From: Paenochrobactrum glaciei
Lineage (GTDB): Bacteria > Pseudomonadota > Alphaproteobacteria > Rhizobiales > Rhizobiaceae
Assembly: GCF_039522165.1 (NCBI RefSeq)
Contig: NZ_BAAADE010000001.1
Location: forward strand, 930,001-994,000
DNA: 64,000 nucleotides
Direction of reading: 5' to 3'
In this document: positions 45,092 through 54,702 of the stretch, in pieces
Layout of the letters: each line of letters opens with the position of its first letter
How positions within the stretch are numbered: position 1 is the stretch's first letter
The notes under the pieces: generated by a model
What the model was told of the DNA's origin: nothing
What the model saw: only the letters and a program-made list of their open reading frames with translations
Database searches by the model: none
Program-made: the position numbers and the translations under genes

Positions 45092-45910
45092 ATGGAAGGT
45101 CTTATGAAAGGCAAACGCGGCCTGATTATGGGGGTCGCGAATAACCACTCAATCGCTTGGGGCATTGCAAAAAACCTCGCCGATCAGGGCGCAGAACTTG
45201 CATTTACCTATCAGGGCGAAGCATTGGGCAAGCGCGTTATGCCACTGGCTGAACAGGCCGGTTCTAAATTCGTACTGCCTTGCGATGTGGAAGATATTGC
45301 CTCGGTCGACAAAGTGTTCGAAACCATTGAAAAAGAATGGGGTGGTTTGGACTTTGTTGTGCACGCCATTGGTTTCTCCGACAAGAACGAGCTGAAAGGC
45401 CGTTATGCGGATGTAACAACACGCGAAAACTTCAGCCGCACCATGGTGATCTCTGCCTATTCATTCACCGAAGTGGCGCAGCGCGCTGCCAAGCTGATGA
45501 AAGACGGCGGCTCGATGCTGACGCTCACCTATGGCGGCTCCACCCGCGTAATCCCGAACTATAACGTAATGGGCGTGGCTAAAGCTGCTCTTGAAGCGAT
45601 GGTTCGCTATCTGGCCTCCGATTACGGCCCTCAGGGCATCCGCGTTAATGCAATTTCCGCAGGCCCTGTGCGCACGCTGGCAGGTGCCGGTATTGGTGAT
45701 GCACGCGAAATTTTCACCTATCAGCGCCGCAATGCGCCGCTGCGCCGTACCGTTGATATTGATGATGTGGGTAAAGCAGCGCTTTACATGCTGTCTGATC
45801 TCTCCAGCGGTGTGACCGGTGAAATTCACTTTGTGGATTCAGGCTATAATATCGTTTCGATGCCATCCATTGATGAGCTGAAAAAAGTGCCTGACACCAG
45901 CAACGACTAA
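45092..45910 (+). CDS. fabI: Enoyl-ACP reductase (NADH), FabI
   Basis: 272 aa; the last step of each fatty-acid elongation cycle. The atypical SDR glycine motif GVANNHSIAWGIAK is FabI-specific. The catalytic Tyr-X6-Lys is in PNYNVMGVAKAAL and a second conserved Tyr in LTYGGS. The target of triclosan in other bacteria. GGAG precedes ATG 45092. It completes fabA-fabB-fabI; a shared terminator follows. Confidence 0.97.
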   Translation: MEGLMKGKRGLIMGVANNHSIAWGIAKNLADQGAELAFTYQGEALGKRVMPLAEQAGSKFVLPCDVEDIASVDKVFETIEKEWGGLDFVVHAIGFSDKNELKGRYADVTTRENFSRTMVISAYSFTEVAQRAAKLMKDGGSMLTLTYGGSTRVIPNYNVMGVAKAALEAMVRYLASDYGPQGIRVNAISAGPVRTLAGAGIGDAREIFTYQRRNAPLRRTVDIDDVGKAALYMLSDLSSGVTGEIHFVDSGYNIVSMPSIDELKKVPDTSND

Positions 45911-45923
45911 AAATACCAAAACA

Positions 45924-45957
45924 AAAAACGCCGCCTTAAAACTAAGGCGGCGTTTTT
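45924..45957. terminator. Bidirectional terminator between fabI and rsmC-like gene
   Basis: AAAAACGCCGCCTTA (45924-45938) and TAAGGCGGCGTTTTT (45943-45957) form a perfect 15-bp stem. Confidence 0.9.
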
Positions 45958-45983
45958 GTATCAAAACAGCAATGAGAAACGCG

Positions 45984-47000
45984 CTATTTACGCGCTTCGA
46001 TCACCTTAAAGCCGCCCTCGTCTTTCAACAAATTGACGACACGGAAAGAGCCTTTCAGTACCGCTTCATATGGCAGCTGACGATTGGCCACCATCAGCAA
46101 ACGCCCGCCGGTTTTCAAACGTCTGGCCGCAGCACTAATAAAGCTTTGTCCCAAAGAAACATCTGTCGCGCGCCCTTCATGGAAAGGCGGGTTCATAATC
46201 ACCGTATCATAAATACCGGTAACCGCTTCTTTGGTCAGATCAAACCAATGAAAATTGACCGGCTTTTCAGCCTGCTTCAAATTTTCACGCGCCGCCTGAA
46301 GCGATTCATAGTCAGCCTCATAAAGATCAAGGCGTTCAAGTTTCGGCGCCTGCGCCAAGGCCTGTGCGCTTAAATAGCCCCATCCGGCACCGTAATCAGC
46401 GACATTACCAAAGAGAATATCCTTCATAAAAGGCACAAGCAGCGCCGAGCCGCGATCAACCGCATTTGATGAGAACATGCCCGCTTGCGTGTAATAAAGC
46501 CCGTCCACGAGGTTGTGTGCCGGTTTTAAGCCCGCCAATTGCTCATCCGTAATATTGGCTGGGCGTCTGAACCAAAAAGCCACCGCATGGTTTTTCGACA
46601 TCCGGTCTTCAATGTCGGCAATGCCGCTTGTCAGCTTACGAAAACTATCAATGCCGAGCTTTTTATCGCCTGAAACAATGATCGTTCCGCCTGGCTTAAC
46701 CCGCGCCAAAATCTCGGCAAGCCATGCTTCGTTACGGCCTCGATGTTTGCCAAGCAGCAACAGGCCGCCATCAAAGCTCTCATCACCTTCCAGACGCGGC
46801 ACGGCTTGGAAGCCTTCGCGTTCCAGCGCCAGAAAATCCGGCCGCTGTGGTTGCAGGCAGGTCAGCACTGCTTTCCATGATGCGTCCAATGTCCGGTCAG
46901 CAGCAATACCGCAGGCAAGAAAGCGCGCGCCTTCTTCCGGCATGTCAAAAATCTCATGGTCAAAAGGTAGAAATAATGTCTGTTGCGCGCCTGAAATCAT
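45984..47000 (-). CDS. RsmC-like class I SAM-dependent methyltransferase
   Basis: 338 aa with the RsmC/RlmG layout. A degenerate N-terminal Rossmann half (to about 150) precedes a catalytic C-terminal half with the SAM loop ADYGAGWGYLSAQ and the base-methylating NPPF motif (VIMNPPFHEGRAT). E. coli RsmC makes m2G1207 in 16S rRNA. The alphaproteobacterial homologue probably does the same, but the exact target is not certain. Monocistronic, between two terminators. Confidence 0.88.
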   Translation of the reverse strand: MISGAQQTLFLPFDHEIFDMPEEGARFLACGIAADRTLDASWKAVLTCLQPQRPDFLALEREGFQAVPRLEGDESFDGGLLLLGKHRGRNEAWLAEILARVKPGGTIIVSGDKKLGIDSFRKLTSGIADIEDRMSKNHAVAFWFRRPANITDEQLAGLKPAHNLVDGLYYTQAGMFSSNAVDRGSALLVPFMKDILFGNVADYGAGWGYLSAQALAQAPKLERLDLYEADYESLQAARENLKQAEKPVNFHWFDLTKEAVTGIYDTVIMNPPFHEGRATDVSLGQSFISAAARRLKTGGRLLMVANRQLPYEAVLKGSFRVVNLLKDEGGFKVIEARK

Positions 47001-47035
47001 TTTCGCATCACCTGCATCAAATTAAGATGAATAAA

Positions 47036-47060
47036 AAAGCGCACCTTTTGGGTGCGCTTT
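47036..47060 (-). terminator. Terminator of pnp
   Basis: AAAGCGCACC (47036-47045) pairs with GGTGCGCTTT (47051-47060); T-rich sequence follows on the minus strand. Confidence 0.88.
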
Positions 47061-47085
47061 CTTGAAATACAAAGCCAGTCACTGA

Positions 47086-49230
47086 TTACTCAGCGTCTGC
47101 TTCTGCTTTCTTTTCAGCAACGACTTCTTTGCCGGTTTCCTGATCAACGACTTTCATCGACAAGCGAACTTTACCGCGCTCATCGAAGCCCATCAGTTTA
47201 ACCCAAACCTTCTGGCCTTCCTTGACCACATCAGTGGTTTTGGCAACGCGGTCAGAAGCGAGCTGTGAAATGTGTACCAAGCCATCACGTGGACCGAAGA
47301 AGTTTACGAATGCACCGAAGTCAGCAGTTTTAACAACTGTACCTTCGTAGATTTCGCCAACTTCCGGTTCAGCAACAATGGAATGAATCCACTTTTTAGC
47401 AGCTTCGATTTCTTTGGCCGAAGAAGAAGCAATTTTAACGGTGCCGTCATCTTCGATGTTGATTTTCGCGCCGGTCTTTTCAACGATTTCACGAATAACC
47501 TTACCACCGGAACCGATCACATCACGGATCTTGTCGGTCGGGATATTCATAACTTCGATGCGTGGTGCAAATTCGCCCAGCTCTTCACGTGAACCGCTCA
47601 GTGCATTTGCCATTTCGCCGAGGATATGGACGCGACCGCCCTTAGCCTGTTCCAGCGCAATCTGCATAATTTCCTGTGTGATGCCATCAATTTTGATGTC
47701 CATCTGCAGAGCGGTAATACCGTTTTCTGTACCGGCTACCTTAAAGTCCATATCGCCCAGATGATCTTCATCACCCAGAATATCGGACAGAACTGCGTAA
47801 CGGTCGCCTTCCTTGATCAGACCCATTGCAATACCTGCAACCGGACGCTGAAGAGGAACACCGGCATCCATCAGAGCAAGCGATGCACCGCAAACAGTTG
47901 CCATCGAAGAAGAACCGTTTGATTCAGTAATTTCCGAAACAACGCGAAGGGTGTACGGGAACTGCTCTTTGGCAGGCAGCATCGGATGAATTGCGCGCCA
48001 TGCCAGCTTGCCGTGACCGATTTCACGACGGCCAGGCGAACCCATACGGCCGGTTTCACCAACGGAATATGGCGGGAAGTTGTAATGCAGAAGGAATGAT
48101 TCCTTGTACATGCCGGTCAGAGAATCGATGAACTGTTCATCTTCACCGGTGCCGAGTGTGGCAACAACGAAAGCCTGTGTTTCACCGCGGGTAAACAGCG
48201 ACGAACCGTGGGTACGTGGCAGCAAACGAACCTGTGAATCAATCGCACGAACAGTGCTCAGATCACGGCCATCAATACGGCTGCCGGTATCCAGAATGTT
48301 CCAACGAACGATCTTAGCCTGCAAGCTCTTGAATACAGTATCAACCTGTTCTTTGGAGAATTCGGTTGTTTCTGCATCTTCCGGCAGGAAGTGGGCTTTA
48401 ACTTTTGCCTTGGCAGCATCAACAGCGGCATAACGTGCCTGCTTGTCGATGATCTTGTAAGCAGCGCGCAGATCATCTTCTGCAATCGCCAGCATTTTGC
48501 CTTCGAGGTCGGACAGATCTTCTGCCTGAAATTCGCGTGGTTCTTTAGCAGCAACTTCAGCAAGCTTGATGATTGCATCAATAACAGGCTGGAATGCTTT
48601 GTGACCGAACATCACAGCGCCGAGCATCAGCTCTTCGGAAAGTTCCTGCGCTTCGGATTCAACCATCAGAACAGCTTCTGATGTACCGGCAACAACCAGA
48701 TCGAGGCTGGATTCCGGCAGAACATCAATGCTTGGGTTGAGCACATATTCGCCGTTGATCAGACCAACGCGCGATGCACCGATCGGGCCCATGAAAGGAA
48801 CGCCGGAAAGGGTCAAAGCAGCAGAAGCAGCAACCATCGACAGAATGTCAGGGTTGTTTTCCAGATCATGCTGGATAACGGTCAGAACAACCTGTGTGTC
48901 GTTCTTATAGCCATCAGCAAAAAGCGGACGGATCGGACGGTCAATCAGGCGGGAAACGAGGGTTTCGTTTTCGCTTGGACGGCCTTCACGCTTGAAATAA
49001 CCGCCCGGAATTTTACCGGCAGCATAGGTCTTTTCCTGATAGTTTACGGTCAGCGGAAAGAAATCCTGACCCGGCTTTGCTTCCTTGGCAGAAACGACAG
49101 TTGCGAGAACCATTGTTTCACCGTAAGTGGCAATCACTGCACCATCAGCCTGACGGGCAACTTTACCTGTTTCGAGAATGAGCGGACGACCGCCCCATTC
49201 GATTTCCACTTTGTGGGTATTGAACATCAT
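47086..49230 (-). CDS. pnp: Polyribonucleotide nucleotidyltransferase (PNPase)
   Basis: 714 aa; a phosphorolytic 3'-5' exoribonuclease of the degradosome. Domain order: RNase PH 1 (about 1-140), alpha-helical linker (140-310), RNase PH 2 (about 310-545), KH (about 555-615) and S1 (about 620-690), with a Lys/Glu tail. The catalytic region GRRE in the second PH domain and the KH GXXG (GSGG) are present. ATG 49230 and ATG 49227 are adjacent; AAGGA favours the second. It is preceded by rpsO, as in most bacteria. Confidence 0.98.
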   Translation of the reverse strand: MMFNTHKVEIEWGGRPLILETGKVARQADGAVIATYGETMVLATVVSAKEAKPGQDFFPLTVNYQEKTYAAGKIPGGYFKREGRPSENETLVSRLIDRPIRPLFADGYKNDTQVVLTVIQHDLENNPDILSMVAASAALTLSGVPFMGPIGASRVGLINGEYVLNPSIDVLPESSLDLVVAGTSEAVLMVESEAQELSEELMLGAVMFGHKAFQPVIDAIIKLAEVAAKEPREFQAEDLSDLEGKMLAIAEDDLRAAYKIIDKQARYAAVDAAKAKVKAHFLPEDAETTEFSKEQVDTVFKSLQAKIVRWNILDTGSRIDGRDLSTVRAIDSQVRLLPRTHGSSLFTRGETQAFVVATLGTGEDEQFIDSLTGMYKESFLLHYNFPPYSVGETGRMGSPGRREIGHGKLAWRAIHPMLPAKEQFPYTLRVVSEITESNGSSSMATVCGASLALMDAGVPLQRPVAGIAMGLIKEGDRYAVLSDILGDEDHLGDMDFKVAGTENGITALQMDIKIDGITQEIMQIALEQAKGGRVHILGEMANALSGSREELGEFAPRIEVMNIPTDKIRDVIGSGGKVIREIVEKTGAKINIEDDGTVKIASSSAKEIEAAKKWIHSIVAEPEVGEIYEGTVVKTADFGAFVNFFGPRDGLVHISQLASDRVAKTTDVVKEGQKVWVKLMGFDERGKVRLSMKVVDQETGKEVVAEKKAEADAE

Positions 49231-49408
49231 ATGTCCTTCAATTGGAGATGCTGCGCAATCTTATGCAGCAAGCACCCCACTGGTTGGCTTAATGGCCATG
49301 GGCAAGACAACAAGTGGTTTTAAGCAAACAGCATCTTTGACTAAAACCACCGGCAATCCTGCCCCATGACGATCATTTCAGGGCTTTTTCATCAAGCCCA
49401 TAGAGTAA

Positions 49409-49436
49409 CGGGCGACGTTTAAAAAACATCGCCCGT
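49409..49436 (-). other. Hairpin in the rpsO-pnp intercistronic region
   Basis: ACGGGCGA (49409-49416) and TCGCCCGT (49429-49436) form an 8-bp stem around a 12-nt AT-rich loop, just after the rpsO stop. There is no T-run on the minus strand, so this may be a processing site or partial terminator, as known for rpsO-pnp transcripts elsewhere. Confidence 0.5.
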
Positions 49437-49444
49437 AATTTATT

Positions 49445-49714
49445 TTAGCGACGCAGGCCAAGACGGCTGATGAGCGCCTGGTAACGAGCCTGATCAACGC
49501 CCTTTACGTAGTCGAGAAGACGACGACGCTGGGAAACCAGCTTCAAGAGACCGCGACGTGAATGGTTATCATTCTTGTGGCCTTTGAAGTGCTCGGTCAG
49601 GTTTGAAATGCGCTCGGAAAGAACTGCAACCTGAACTTCAGGCGAACCAGTGTCACCTTCCTTCGTTGCGTATTCTTTGATCAAAGCTGCTTTACGTTCT
49701 GCTGTAATCGACAT
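49445..49714 (-). CDS. rpsO: 30S ribosomal protein S15
   Basis: An 89-aa primary-binding protein for 16S rRNA h20-h22. The family pattern DTGSPEVQVAVLSERI, HRRR-like SRRGLLKLVSQRRRLLDYV, and the terminal LISRLGLRR are present. The start at ATG 49714 follows AGAAAGGTATTACG. Confidence 0.98.
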   Translation of the reverse strand: MSITAERKAALIKEYATKEGDTGSPEVQVAVLSERISNLTEHFKGHKNDNHSRRGLLKLVSQRRRLLDYVKGVDQARYQALISRLGLRR

Positions 49715-49951
49715 CGTAATACCTTTCTAAAGAGAGGGAAATGGGATGCCCGAGCCGGGATGTCGTCCAGCTAAGGCCGTTTAAATGAGTCTGTATTTTT
49801 AAAAAATACAAAACCAATGCAGTGCATATAATCGAAATAAGGCAATATTACTAGAGCGTGTCGCGTTTAATTGGCTTTCAGCCTTTGCCATCAGCCATTT
49901 CAACAGGGCTGTTTCATGCGAACGTCTTATTTCATGGCAGGCAAAACAAAC

Positions 49952-49980
49952 TCCGGCGGCATGAATGTCATGCCGCCGGA
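49952..49980 (-). terminator. Terminator of truB
   Basis: TCCGGCGGCATGA (49952-49964) and TCATGCCGCCGGA (49968-49980) form a perfect 13-bp stem with a 3-nt loop. On the minus strand GTTTGTTTTG follows. Confidence 0.8.
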
Positions 49981-49988
49981 ATATGTTA

Positions 49989-50969
49989 TTAAAGAGATGT
50001 GAAAACGCGTTTCGGCTTGAACTGACCTTGTTCAATCAGGCCAATAGCCAAAAGCTTACCTTTGGTGGTGACGCACGCTTCATCAGCTTCCAACGGCGCA
50101 TCACGGCCACGCAAAATCACCGGATTACCAAGGCGTACACGATGCGCCTGATCATCAGACAGAGGCACTTGCGGCAGACATTCAAGTGCCGCCAAAGTGT
50201 CAATCACCAAAGCATCAAGGGCTGAAAAATCACGCACGATAAACGGACGATCTTCAACTTCCTCGCCCTCTTCCGGTTTTGGCGGCATCGGCGGCCAGAC
50301 CTGCTCCAGCTCGCTTAATGTCACCAAATCTTCACCCGTAAACGGCGAAACCTCGATACGGCGCAATTCGGCAATATAGCCATAGCAGCCAAGATCGAGC
50401 CCCATATCGCGGGCAAGCGAGCGAACATAAGTGCCTTTAGAACAGACAACTTCAAATTCGGCGAAATGCTCATCCGGCATTTCCACCAAATCAAGACTGT
50501 CGATTTCCACTTCACGGGATGGAATTTCAACCGCCTCACCACTGCGTGCCAGATCATAAGCGCGTTCGCCATCAATTTTAATGGCTGAAAACTGTGGCGG
50601 CACCTGACTGATAACACCAACATATTGAGCGGCAGCAGCTAATATCTCTTCACGCGAAGGACGCTGTTGCGAAGAATGTGTCACAACACCTTCCATATCA
50701 TCAGTCGAGCGCTGCTCGCCCCAGCCAACGCGGAAACGATAAACCTTGGTGCCGTCCATAACATAAGGAACGGTCTTGGTGGCTTCGCCCAATGCAATCG
50801 GCAACATGCCGGAGGCCAGTGGATCAAGCGTGCCGGCATGGCCTGCTTTTTCCGCATTAAAAAGCCATTTTATCTTTGAGACGGCCTCAGTCGAACCCAT
50901 GCCTTTCGGCTTATCAAAGATAACCCAGCCGGAAACCGGACGGCCTTTTTTCTTACCGCGTCTTGCCAT
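49989..50969 (-). CDS. truB: tRNA pseudouridine-55 synthase TruB
   Basis: 326 aa. The catalytic Asp is in GHAGTLDPLASGML, followed by KTVPYVM and the conserved GTYVRSLARDMG. The C-terminal PUA-like domain begins about residue 245. It makes the T-loop pseudouridine of all tRNAs. It lies 2 bp after rbfA in the same direction. The N-terminus is basic (MARRGKKKGRP), as commonly seen in rhizobia. Confidence 0.96.
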   Translation of the reverse strand: MARRGKKKGRPVSGWVIFDKPKGMGSTEAVSKIKWLFNAEKAGHAGTLDPLASGMLPIALGEATKTVPYVMDGTKVYRFRVGWGEQRSTDDMEGVVTHSSQQRPSREEILAAAAQYVGVISQVPPQFSAIKIDGERAYDLARSGEAVEIPSREVEIDSLDLVEMPDEHFAEFEVVCSKGTYVRSLARDMGLDLGCYGYIAELRRIEVSPFTGEDLVTLSELEQVWPPMPPKPEEGEEVEDRPFIVRDFSALDALVIDTLAALECLPQVPLSDDQAHRVRLGNPVILRGRDAPLEADEACVTTKGKLLAIGLIEQGQFKPKRVFTSL

Positions 50970-50971
50970 GC

Positions 50972-51412
50972 TTATTCTGCTCCGCCTTCAGGCTTGGTAT
51001 CAAACGCGTCAGCGTCATCTGCTGCCTGATCAAGATCGCGGGCGACTTCAGGAGAGCGCAACAGGGCATCAATTTTCGAGAAATTGTCAAAGCTTGTATC
51101 AATGCGGAAGCGGAATTCCGGCATATATTTCATCTGGCTCAAATATGGCGCCATTTTACCACGCAAGAATTTAGCGTGTTTGGCCAGCGCCTTAACCACT
51201 GCCTGACCATCAACATCACCCAAAGGCGTGATAAAGCAGGTGGCAATTTTCAAATCCGGCGACATACGCACTTCGGATACGGAAACGACTGTTTGTTCCA
51301 GCAAATCGTCGTGAATTTGTTCGCGTTGCAGCACTTGCGCAATTGCATGGCGCACTTGTTCGCCCACACGAAGCTGGCGCTGCGAAGGGCCATTCCCTTG
51401 ATGACGTGACAT
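50972..51412 (-). CDS. rbfA: Ribosome-binding factor A
   Basis: A 146-aa KH-type 30S assembly factor. The family signatures RQLRVGEQVRHAIAQVLQR at the start and the central KIATCFITPLGD are present. The tail is acidic. It sits between infB and truB, the usual order. Confidence 0.95.
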   Translation of the reverse strand: MSRHQGNGPSQRQLRVGEQVRHAIAQVLQREQIHDDLLEQTVVSVSEVRMSPDLKIATCFITPLGDVDGQAVVKALAKHAKFLRGKMAPYLSQMKYMPEFRFRIDTSFDNFSKIDALLRSPEVARDLDQAADDADAFDTKPEGGAE

Positions 51413-51727
51413 GGTTTTAAATCCCGATTTTTATTATTCGAGAACATTCCGGCTTTGTTACAACAAAAGGAAATGCTCTGTTTATTTGTTTAGCGTGCAT
51501 CCGTCTGAAAATTCATTCGCATCTTCAGGATGCTTTTTGCACCATACTTTGCGGGGATCAGACCCGCCAGCATATCAAATCCGGCTCGTTCAATCATGGA
51601 ACACAGGCGGATTATAGCAGTCGCATGCAATCTTATTTAAAATCTCATTCTGCTTGCAGAAGAAGAAACGGCGTGCGCAGCTTTAATGCCGCGCACGCCC
51701 GCAATTAGCTTCTCAAAAGCCGTCCAA
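51413..51727 (-). other. infB-rbfA intergenic region with infB terminator and a puzzling short frame
   Basis: GGCGTGCGC (51670-51678) pairs with GCGCACGCC (51691-51699) downstream of infB; GTTTCTTCTTC follows on the minus strand, a likely terminator or attenuator. On the minus strand at 51482-51574 a frame without a start codon encodes a Cys/His-containing stretch (RKVWCKKHPEDANEF then DGC), while the overlapping frame 51490-51597 has an ATG and 35 codons. Neither can be confirmed as a gene. Confidence 0.4.
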
Positions 51728-54679
51728 TCAGAGCGTACGGGTAATATGCTCAACGCGGAAGGCTTCAATGATGTCGCCTGCGCGAATATCATCGTAATTT
51801 TCAAAGGCCATACCGCATTCCTGACCCATCGGCACTTCGGATACTTCATCCTTGAAGCGCTTGAGTGTCTTGAGCTTACCTTCGTGGATAACAACGTTAT
51901 CACGGATAAGACGGACACCAGCACCACGCTCAACCTTGCCATCAACAACACGGCAACCAGCCACTTTACCAACTTTGGTAATGTTGAAGACTTCAAGAAT
52001 TTCCGCGTTACCGATGAAGGTTTCACGACGTTCTGGCGACAACAGACCCGACATCGCTGCTTTCACGTCATCCAACAGATCGTAGATGATGTTGTAGTAG
52101 CGGATTTCGATGCCCTGCTGTTCAGAAGCAGCGCGCGCCTGTGGGTTAGCACGTACGTTAAAGCCGATAATGGCAGCGTTTGAAGCTTCAGCCAAAGCAA
52201 TATCACTCTCGGTAATACCACCGGCACCCGCATGAACGATACGTGCGCGAACTTCGTCAGTACCCAGCTTATCGAGCGAAGCAATAATCGCTTCAACAGA
52301 ACCCTGCACGTCACCCTTGATGACAAGCGGGAATTCTTTGAGGCCGGTATCCTGCAAGTTCGACATCATCTGTTCGAGCGAACCGCGCATACCGGTCTGA
52401 CGGGCAACAGCCTTGTCACGAGCCAGACGCTGACGATATTCAGAGATTTCACGTGCTTTCGCTTCGTTAGCAACAACCGCGAAACGGTCACCAGCCTGAG
52501 GTGTGCCAGACAGACCGAGGATCTCGACCGGCATTGCAGGACCAGCTTCTTTGACGTGATCGCCATGGTCGTTGACCAGAGCGCGTACACGGCCCCATTC
52601 GCTGCCGGCCACGATGATTTCGCCCGGACGCAAAGTACCCTTCTGAACCAGAACGGTAGCAACAGCACCGCGACCGCGATCCAGCTGCGCTTCGATGACA
52701 ACACCTTCAGCAGTACGCTCAGGATCCGCTTTCAGATCCAGAATTTCTGCCTGCAACAGAACTGCTTCAAGCAGTTTGTCGAGGTTCAAGCGCTGCTTGG
52801 CGGATACTTCCACATCAAGCACTTCACCGCCCATGCTTTCTACAAACACATCGTGCTGCAACAGGGCTGTGCGAACTTTCTGCGGATCAGCAGTCGGCTT
52901 ATCGATCTTGTTGATAGCAACAATGATCGGAACGCCAGCGGCTTTAGCATGATTGATCGATTCAATCGTCTGCGGCATCACGCTGTCATCAGCTGCTACC
53001 ACCAGAATGGCGATATCGGTTGCCTGTGCACCACGCGCACGCATCTGTGTAAATGCAGCGTGACCAGGTGTATCGATGAAAGTGATCTTCTGACCGTTCT
53101 GTTCAACCTGATAAGCACCGATGTGCTGGGTAATGCCACCAGCTTCACCCGATACAACATTGGCTTTACGGATCGAATCGAGAAGCGAGGTTTTACCGTG
53201 GTCAACGTGACCCATAATGGTCACAACCGGCGCACGTGGCAACAATGCACCTTCGTTGTCCTCTACGTTAAAGATACCATCTTCAACGTCAGATTCAGCA
53301 ACGCGCTTAACGGTATGGCCAAACTCTTCTGCAATCAGCTGTGCCAGATCTGAATCGATCACATCGCCCGGCTTCATCATCTGACCCTGTTTCATCAAAT
53401 ATTTGATGATATCAACAGAGCGCTCGGTCATACGCTGTGCCAGTTCCTGAATGGTAATGGTTTCAGGAATAGTCACTTCGCGGGAAATCTTTTCACGCAC
53501 TTCCTGCATCTGGGAGCGCTTGAATTTTTCCTGACGGCGACGCATCGCAGACAATGAACGTGAACGTGCACCGTCTTCTTCCAAATTACTGTTGAGTGTC
53601 AGCTTACCGCGACGGCGATCTTCTTCACCCTTCACAACCTTTGGTGCGCGCACTTCAGGTTTTGCAGGTGTGGCAGCGCCGCCACGACGGGCACCTGGAC
53701 CACGACGATCATCATCGTCATTATTGTTGTTTTTGCTGCGTGACAGCGCACCCGATGTATTTGGCTTCTGCGGAACCTGATCCATCGGTGTTGCTGCAAC
53801 AGGAGCAGGACGTGAAGAGCCACCACGCTGATTGTCAGAGCGTGGCTGTGTATTGCGCACTGGTGCAGCGGCAGCAGGTGCGTTTTTCGCGGCTTCTTTT
53901 TCCTGAGCCTGACGGGCTTCCGCTTCAGCTTTCAGACGTGCGTCTTCAATAGCCTGCAAGCGGGCAGCTTCTTCGCGCTCTTTCGCAAGACGTGCATCTT
54001 CTGCAGCCTGACGAACAGCTTCTTCAGCGGCACGTTTTTTCTCTTCCGCATCGCGCACCATTGCATCTTCCAATGCGCGGCGACGAGCGTCCATTTCGTT
54101 GCGTGATAAGGTGTTGAGTACTGCGCCACCCTGATTATTCGAACGCGAACGGTTCTGCTGACCATCACGCTGCGGGCGACCACCGCCCTGATTACGCTGA
54201 CCTTGGCCCTGTCCTTGACGCTGGCCGCCACGTTGTGGCTGCGCCTGTACCGGAGCAGATGCCTGTGGCTGCGCAGGTTTAGGTGCAGCAGGCTTGGCTG
54301 CTTCAACTGGTTTTGCAGGAGCCGGCGCTTCCGCAGGCTTTACAACAACAGGCTTCACTTCAGCAGCTGGTGCCGAAACCGGAGCCGGAGCAGCAGGCGC
54401 TGCCGGAGCAGCTGGTGCCGGAGCTGGCGCCACAGGTGCAGCCGCTTGCGGCGCAACAGGGGTTTCAGCTGGCTTAGCCGCTACAGCTTCAGTTGCTGCC
54501 GGTTTGTCGTCTGGTCGCGAAAACTTGCGTTTTTTCGTTTCCACGACGACAGCTTTCGTGCGTCCGTGGCTGAAGTTTTGGCGCACGGTGCTCTGTTCAA
54601 CGTTTGACCGTTTAAGGGTCAACGTTTTTTTGTTATCGACGCCCAGCGTCTTGTCGTCGTTAGATTTGCTGTCGCTCAT
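51728..54679 (-). CDS. infB: Translation initiation factor IF-2
   Basis: 983 aa, a GTPase that places initiator tRNA on the 30S. The N-terminal region has an Ala/Pro-rich low-complexity stretch (about 65-150), Gln/Gly/Arg repeats (150-180), and an Arg/Glu/Ala charged coiled coil (about 190-270). The IF2-N domain sits at about 400-455. The G domain begins at VVTIMGHVDHGKTSLLDS, with DTPGHAAF and NKIDKP. Domains II, III and IV complete the C-terminal half. The length is typical for rhizobial IF-2. Confidence 0.98.
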   Translation of the reverse strand: MSDSKSNDDKTLGVDNKKTLTLKRSNVEQSTVRQNFSHGRTKAVVVETKKRKFSRPDDKPAATEAVAAKPAETPVAPQAAAPVAPAPAPAAPAAPAAPAPVSAPAAEVKPVVVKPAEAPAPAKPVEAAKPAAPKPAQPQASAPVQAQPQRGGQRQGQGQGQRNQGGGRPQRDGQQNRSRSNNQGGAVLNTLSRNEMDARRRALEDAMVRDAEEKKRAAEEAVRQAAEDARLAKEREEAARLQAIEDARLKAEAEARQAQEKEAAKNAPAAAAPVRNTQPRSDNQRGGSSRPAPVAATPMDQVPQKPNTSGALSRSKNNNNDDDDRRGPGARRGGAATPAKPEVRAPKVVKGEEDRRRGKLTLNSNLEEDGARSRSLSAMRRRQEKFKRSQMQEVREKISREVTIPETITIQELAQRMTERSVDIIKYLMKQGQMMKPGDVIDSDLAQLIAEEFGHTVKRVAESDVEDGIFNVEDNEGALLPRAPVVTIMGHVDHGKTSLLDSIRKANVVSGEAGGITQHIGAYQVEQNGQKITFIDTPGHAAFTQMRARGAQATDIAILVVAADDSVMPQTIESINHAKAAGVPIIVAINKIDKPTADPQKVRTALLQHDVFVESMGGEVLDVEVSAKQRLNLDKLLEAVLLQAEILDLKADPERTAEGVVIEAQLDRGRGAVATVLVQKGTLRPGEIIVAGSEWGRVRALVNDHGDHVKEAGPAMPVEILGLSGTPQAGDRFAVVANEAKAREISEYRQRLARDKAVARQTGMRGSLEQMMSNLQDTGLKEFPLVIKGDVQGSVEAIIASLDKLGTDEVRARIVHAGAGGITESDIALAEASNAAIIGFNVRANPQARAASEQQGIEIRYYNIIYDLLDDVKAAMSGLLSPERRETFIGNAEILEVFNITKVGKVAGCRVVDGKVERGAGVRLIRDNVVIHEGKLKTLKRFKDEVSEVPMGQECGMAFENYDDIRAGDIIEAFRVEHITRTL

Positions 54680-54702
54680 TCCGTTTCCGTTTCCCTGACG
54701 GC

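Noticed and set aside
44474..45148. 224-codon frame antisense to fabB
   Set aside because: Contained within a certain gene, with no start signal or family match.
52232..53353. 373-codon frame antisense to infB
   Set aside because: Long only because IF-2 coding sequence lacks stops on that strand; composition is His/Cys/Phe-rich and unlike a real protein.
54203..54698. Arg/Ser/Leu- and Ala/Gly-rich frames opposite the IF-2 N-terminus
   Set aside because: Shadows of the Ala/Pro/Gln low-complexity region of infB.
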